From Chamaea fasciata (lineage: Eukaryota; Chordata; Aves; Passeriformes; Sylviidae): a stretch of 64,000 bases of DNA. Shown piece after piece: positions 60,241 through 64,000 of the stretch. Each line of letters opens with the position of its first letter. Position 1 is the first letter of the stretch. A program made the position numbers and the translations under genes. The stretch spans positions 87,749,994-87,813,993 of the forward strand of contig JARCOQ010000003.1 in assembly GCA_029207755.1 (NCBI GenBank), in the 5' to 3' direction. The notes below the pieces were generated by a model. The model saw only the letters and a program-made list of their open reading frames with translations, searched no databases and was not told the origin of the DNA.

Positions 60241-63200
60241 GCTGGAATAAACATTGAGGGCCTGATACTCAGATCTGTTACACCTCTTTTCACCTCGTCT
60301 ATCTTTGCTGCTCATAATAGTGCAGAATTGGAAACATTACCAGTGTAGTAAAAGAAAAAATGGTGTGTGCTTCTGCTATCCTGTACTGTTTTTCAGGGGA
60401 GAGGGCATAGCCTGGTGTCACTGTGCTTGGCCACAGCTCAGTTTTTTGAAGCAAAAATATTCTATTTCAAGAATACATGTCAGGTTAGCTAAAAGGGAGT
60501 ATAGCTTTGCCTGCCTGAAGGAAGGATTCTGAGTTTCTCCGGTGAGTTGATGAGACATGTCAAAAATGACTCAGATCACCAGTTCTTTTTCAAATCTCAT
60601 GAAGCAAAGCATGTGTCATATTGCCTCATCAGCCACCGCTCTTGCTGCAAGATCACTGGTTTTCATTGATAGGTCAGAGCACAGCTGTGCATCCTGCGAG
60701 CCTCTGTGAACATTGAGTTAATTTCTTCTGGGACAGTGGGAAGGGATTTTTTTTTTTCCTTGTCATCAGATTGGCTGCAATAAATTGTGTTTGGGGGTTT
60801 TTTCACAGGGTCTCTGGTGTGCATTTGCAAAGCTCTGCTGTTGCACCATGACAGGTGGTGGGAATGTGCTGAGGTTACACTCTTGTCTTCATAGGGCTGC
60901 ATTTCCTGGCAGGCAGGAGAGCACCGTGACTACAGAGCAAAGTATTCGTTAAAATTATGATGAATGAGGGACGAAGCCTTTTAATAGCTTGGGTAGTAAG
61001 AGAATGATGTCTTTTCTCCAGGATACTTAACCTTCATAAAATAGGACATAATACTATTTCAGGCACTGCCTGCAACTCTTTAAGAATGAGAGAGTGCACA
61101 TTAGTGGCCATCCCCTGGCAGGTGGTGACGTAGGAGGAAGGAGTGATTAATGTACCTTTTGTGATCCTGTGTGATTTATGCTCGTGATTCATAGATGAAT
61201 TCATGGTTCTAGTGCTCTTTGCATCTTACTGAATCATGTTGGCTTAGCTGTGTATACAAAAAGATATTTGATAAATAACAAATGGAGTGCTAAAAGAGCT
61301 TCATAAAATAGGGTTTTCTTGTCTTCCCTAAAATTTGAGATTTATGGAGTCCTGTGTAAAACAGTTTAGCTTACCTGTTTGGGGTATAACTGCACCACTT
61401 TGGAGATAAAGGTGACCCTTAGATAAAGTGGACAAATACACCAATATCTTTCTTGCTGTTATGTATATTACATACTTTTTAAAGCCATATCAACCAGTTT
61501 TAAATGTATCTTTCTCTTATAACTTCTATTCATATACAGCTTCAGGTATTCTTTATTTACTAAAATCACTCCATATCTATTTTTTCTAGTTTTAGCATTT
61601 ATTACAGATAATTCCACTGTGCATGAGCTAGTCTTTAACGGTAGCAGTGTAATTAATTCCATATATAGGTAGTGTGCTGTATAGTACTGCTTTTAACAAT
61701 AAAAAACTTAACCTTCCTTAAAACATCTGAAGCTGCATGGTTTTCTCTCTGCACAAGCGATGCTGCCATAGCTACCACCTGTGGAACTGAACAATTACAG
61801 CAGCAGAAAATCTTACCATAGAAACACAAGAGTAATGAATCACTCCATTTCTCCAGTACTGCAATTTCCAGTCTAACAGAAAGTGCTGGAACACAGGAAG
61901 TACATAAATGATACGTTGGCACAAATTGCTTTAGACAATACTAGAAGACACAGAATTATATTACACACAGAAAATACGCTTAAGAGTAGCCATATGAGTT
62001 ACAGGAATTTCTGCCAGAAATTATTTTGTGCACTGTAAAATCTTGAATGACTCAAGCCAACAACTGCAACACAAACTGTTTTTACTCTGCTTTTTCCACA
62101 ATTATCATGCAGATTCAATCCCAGTGGAAATGTTGTCTGTTCAGCTGTGTTAGCAGAAACCTCTGCCAGAGAACCCCATCCCACAAACATCACTGTGAGA
62201 TAATTTTTATTGCAGCTTGACAAATGAAAATATTACGAATATTAATATATTTTAAAACAGTTCAGTTGCTCATCTCTTTAACACTTTTAAAAAGAAATAG
62301 TAGCATAGGTACAATAGGAAAGTAAGATTTTAAAGGGATTTGCTCATCATATAATAGAATATACTAGTTAACTCCAGGGTTGATCTTATGTTTGATGAGT
62401 TCCGCAGAAAATAATAAACACTAATAAGTGTTTATAATCAACTATGGTTTATATCAGTTCTGGTGAAAGATCACTTAAAGACCTTATTTCACAGATGATA
62501 CAATGTCAAACTGGCCTATCTATATCAGTGGTTATGATATTCCACTACTACACTGATCACATATAAAATGTTCTAAGTGAATGCTAATAAAGTTAGGATT
62601 TTACGCATTTAATTTAAAGCATTTTAAAGGAAAGCAAATTAAAAACTATATTTGTTTTTGGTTATAGTATTTCATTTACTGCTTTTCTACCCCTAAGTGC
62701 CCATCAACTTAGTACAGAAGCTATATATGGCAGAGTATGCAGTCCAATGGTAGCTGTGCATCAGTAGGATTTCCCACCTTATAGCACCCTTTTCTTCAAT
62801 ATCCAAAACACAAAAAAAATGTAATTATCAACTCTGCAGGCAAATCTAATATTTCTTATTTTGATTTTGGAGTAATTTGATTTGTACCACATCCTCCTGA
62901 TTTGTCACGCAACAGTATATTTTTTAATATTAACTTTTCAGAATTACATGACATTGAGTAAAGCAAGATTTTTTTTTTTCAAAGAGAAGAAGAACATGCA
63001 TCAAAAAATTCAGCTTTTTTACCAGCTTCTGTAGTTCCTAAGTGGTTTCATAGAGATCACTGTCTGCATTAAAGCATCTGCCATTGTGTTAAAGATTATG
63101 ATCCTCATGAAACCAGTCATCTGGTTCAGACAAGCTGAACATTCACACCGGGGTCTGACCCTTCCACAGGTTTAACACTATTATGTTGGAAACTCAGTTA

Positions 63201-64000
63201 CACGTGGGAGCTTCAAGAGAAACATTCTTTGATGTGAAAGTTATTCAGATGTGGTAGGATCTTGACTCCGGGGAACTACCTTCCAGTTCTGAATGTCTTA
63301 AAAAGGCTGTAGAAAACCCCTGCACATCAGAAAACGGAATCTGTTAACAAAGAAAATATTTTCATTTTTGAGTTGTGTAATTAATTTGGATAGCACAGAT
63401 GACACTTGTATTTTTAAATTTTGCATTTGTAAAAAAAAAAGTTACGTAACCTGAGATTCTATCAAGTTCTCAGGATTCTAGGGAAATTTATGGTACAGGT
63501 TTGAATTAACTTTTGGACTGCAGGCCCTGTTTTAGGTGAGCCTTTAAGTACCCAAGTATCTTGGAAGCTTTCTGGGAGCATTTTTCACCTTCTCTTTAGA
63601 AATTAAGAACATTGAAGTCAGCAGTGGAAGCATGAAAGAGTCTGTTGTTCTGAACCAGGAATAATGAGTATAACCAGAACAACTGGCATAATCTTCCCCT
63701 ACCTTTGAAGAGGCATTCGGCAGAAATTGGGAAAACTGATGTTTAGTTGGTATGTGGGCGTTACCTTTTGTCAATAAATCTCCAATATTAAAGCAAAGCA
63801 GTCCAAAAATAGAGAATGGAATTCCAGTTCACCTACTTTTAATTCAGAATTGAAAATAAATTTCTGATTTTAAGTATGCCTTTTTGTGTTACAATGTGTG
63901 AAAAGCTGTGATTTTCAAAATCACCTGGTTTTGGTAGTACTGTCATAATTTGGTCAAGTGAACTTGAAAGCCTGGGAAAACTCCAAGCATGTACTCTAAT
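60241..64000. other. EYS intron to the window end, nothing recognised
   Basis: AT-rich DNA with minor A/T runs (for example 62,969-62,979 and 63,431-63,440). Frames of 60-89 codons on the minus strand show no motif. No downstream EYS exon continuing the EGF-like domain was found here. Confidence 0.5.

Noticed and set aside
1..64000. CRISPR arrays, bacterial operons, tRNA or rRNA genes, mitochondrial inserts
   Set aside because: None of the expected patterns was seen. The window is vertebrate intronic DNA. A covariance-model scan was not possible here, so a degraded tRNA-like fragment could be missed.

Overview
The window is bird nuclear DNA, AT-rich and almost entirely intronic. The bird assignment rests on the repeats. 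Every LINE I recognise is CR1, several with the avian CR1 3' end (ATTCTATGAT type). Several LTR fragments belong to avian endogenous retrovirus families. No L1, Alu, B1/B2 or other mammalian SINE was seen. The species cannot be fixed from the sequence; a neoavian such as a passerine is a guess.

Only one protein-coding gene is supported: two consecutive exons on the + strand at 19,240-19,348 and 22,218-22,438. They join in phase 0 across a 2,869-base intron. Together they encode the second half of a laminin G-like (LG) domain and the start of an EGF-like domain. The LG-to-EGF arrangement and the motifs fit EYS (eyes shut homolog), the secreted photoreceptor matrix/cilium protein mutated in human retinitis pigmentosa 25. 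The remaining DNA is the flanking introns: at least 19.2 kb upstream and 41.5 kb downstream with no further exon found. EYS is known for very large introns.

Layout. 1-10.5 kb: unique intron with a T/G-rich tract and a CR1 tail. 10.5-13.0 kb: a transposon block of CR1(+), an LTR-like element(-) and a long CR1(-). 13.0-23.9 kb: mostly unique, with the two exons. 23.9-25.3 kb: CR1(+) and an LTR fragment(-). 29.4-30.3 kb: CR1(+) carrying an internal 23-bp minisatellite. 32.6-33.9 kb: a possible LTR promoter(-) and CR1(-). 36.6-37.2 kb: a CpG-bearing GC-rich island and a 56-A run. 38.8-39.4 kb: the longest open frame (189 codons, minus strand, unrecognised). 40.9-42.3 kb: CR1(+), a 35-A run and (GTT)14. 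44.2-45.4 kb: long CR1(-). 48.4-48.6 kb: a G-run tract. 51.8-51.9 kb: CR1(+) tail. 56.5-60.2 kb: a cluster of three retroviral LTR-type remnants. 60.2-64 kb: unique intron.

All repeat family calls are by recognition from memory, without a database search. Their boundaries are approximate, to about 10-40 bases. No CRISPR array, bacterial gene or intact mobile element is present. The only working gene evident is EYS; everything else is intronic repeats, decayed retroelements and a few unexplained GC-richer islands listed in the findings.
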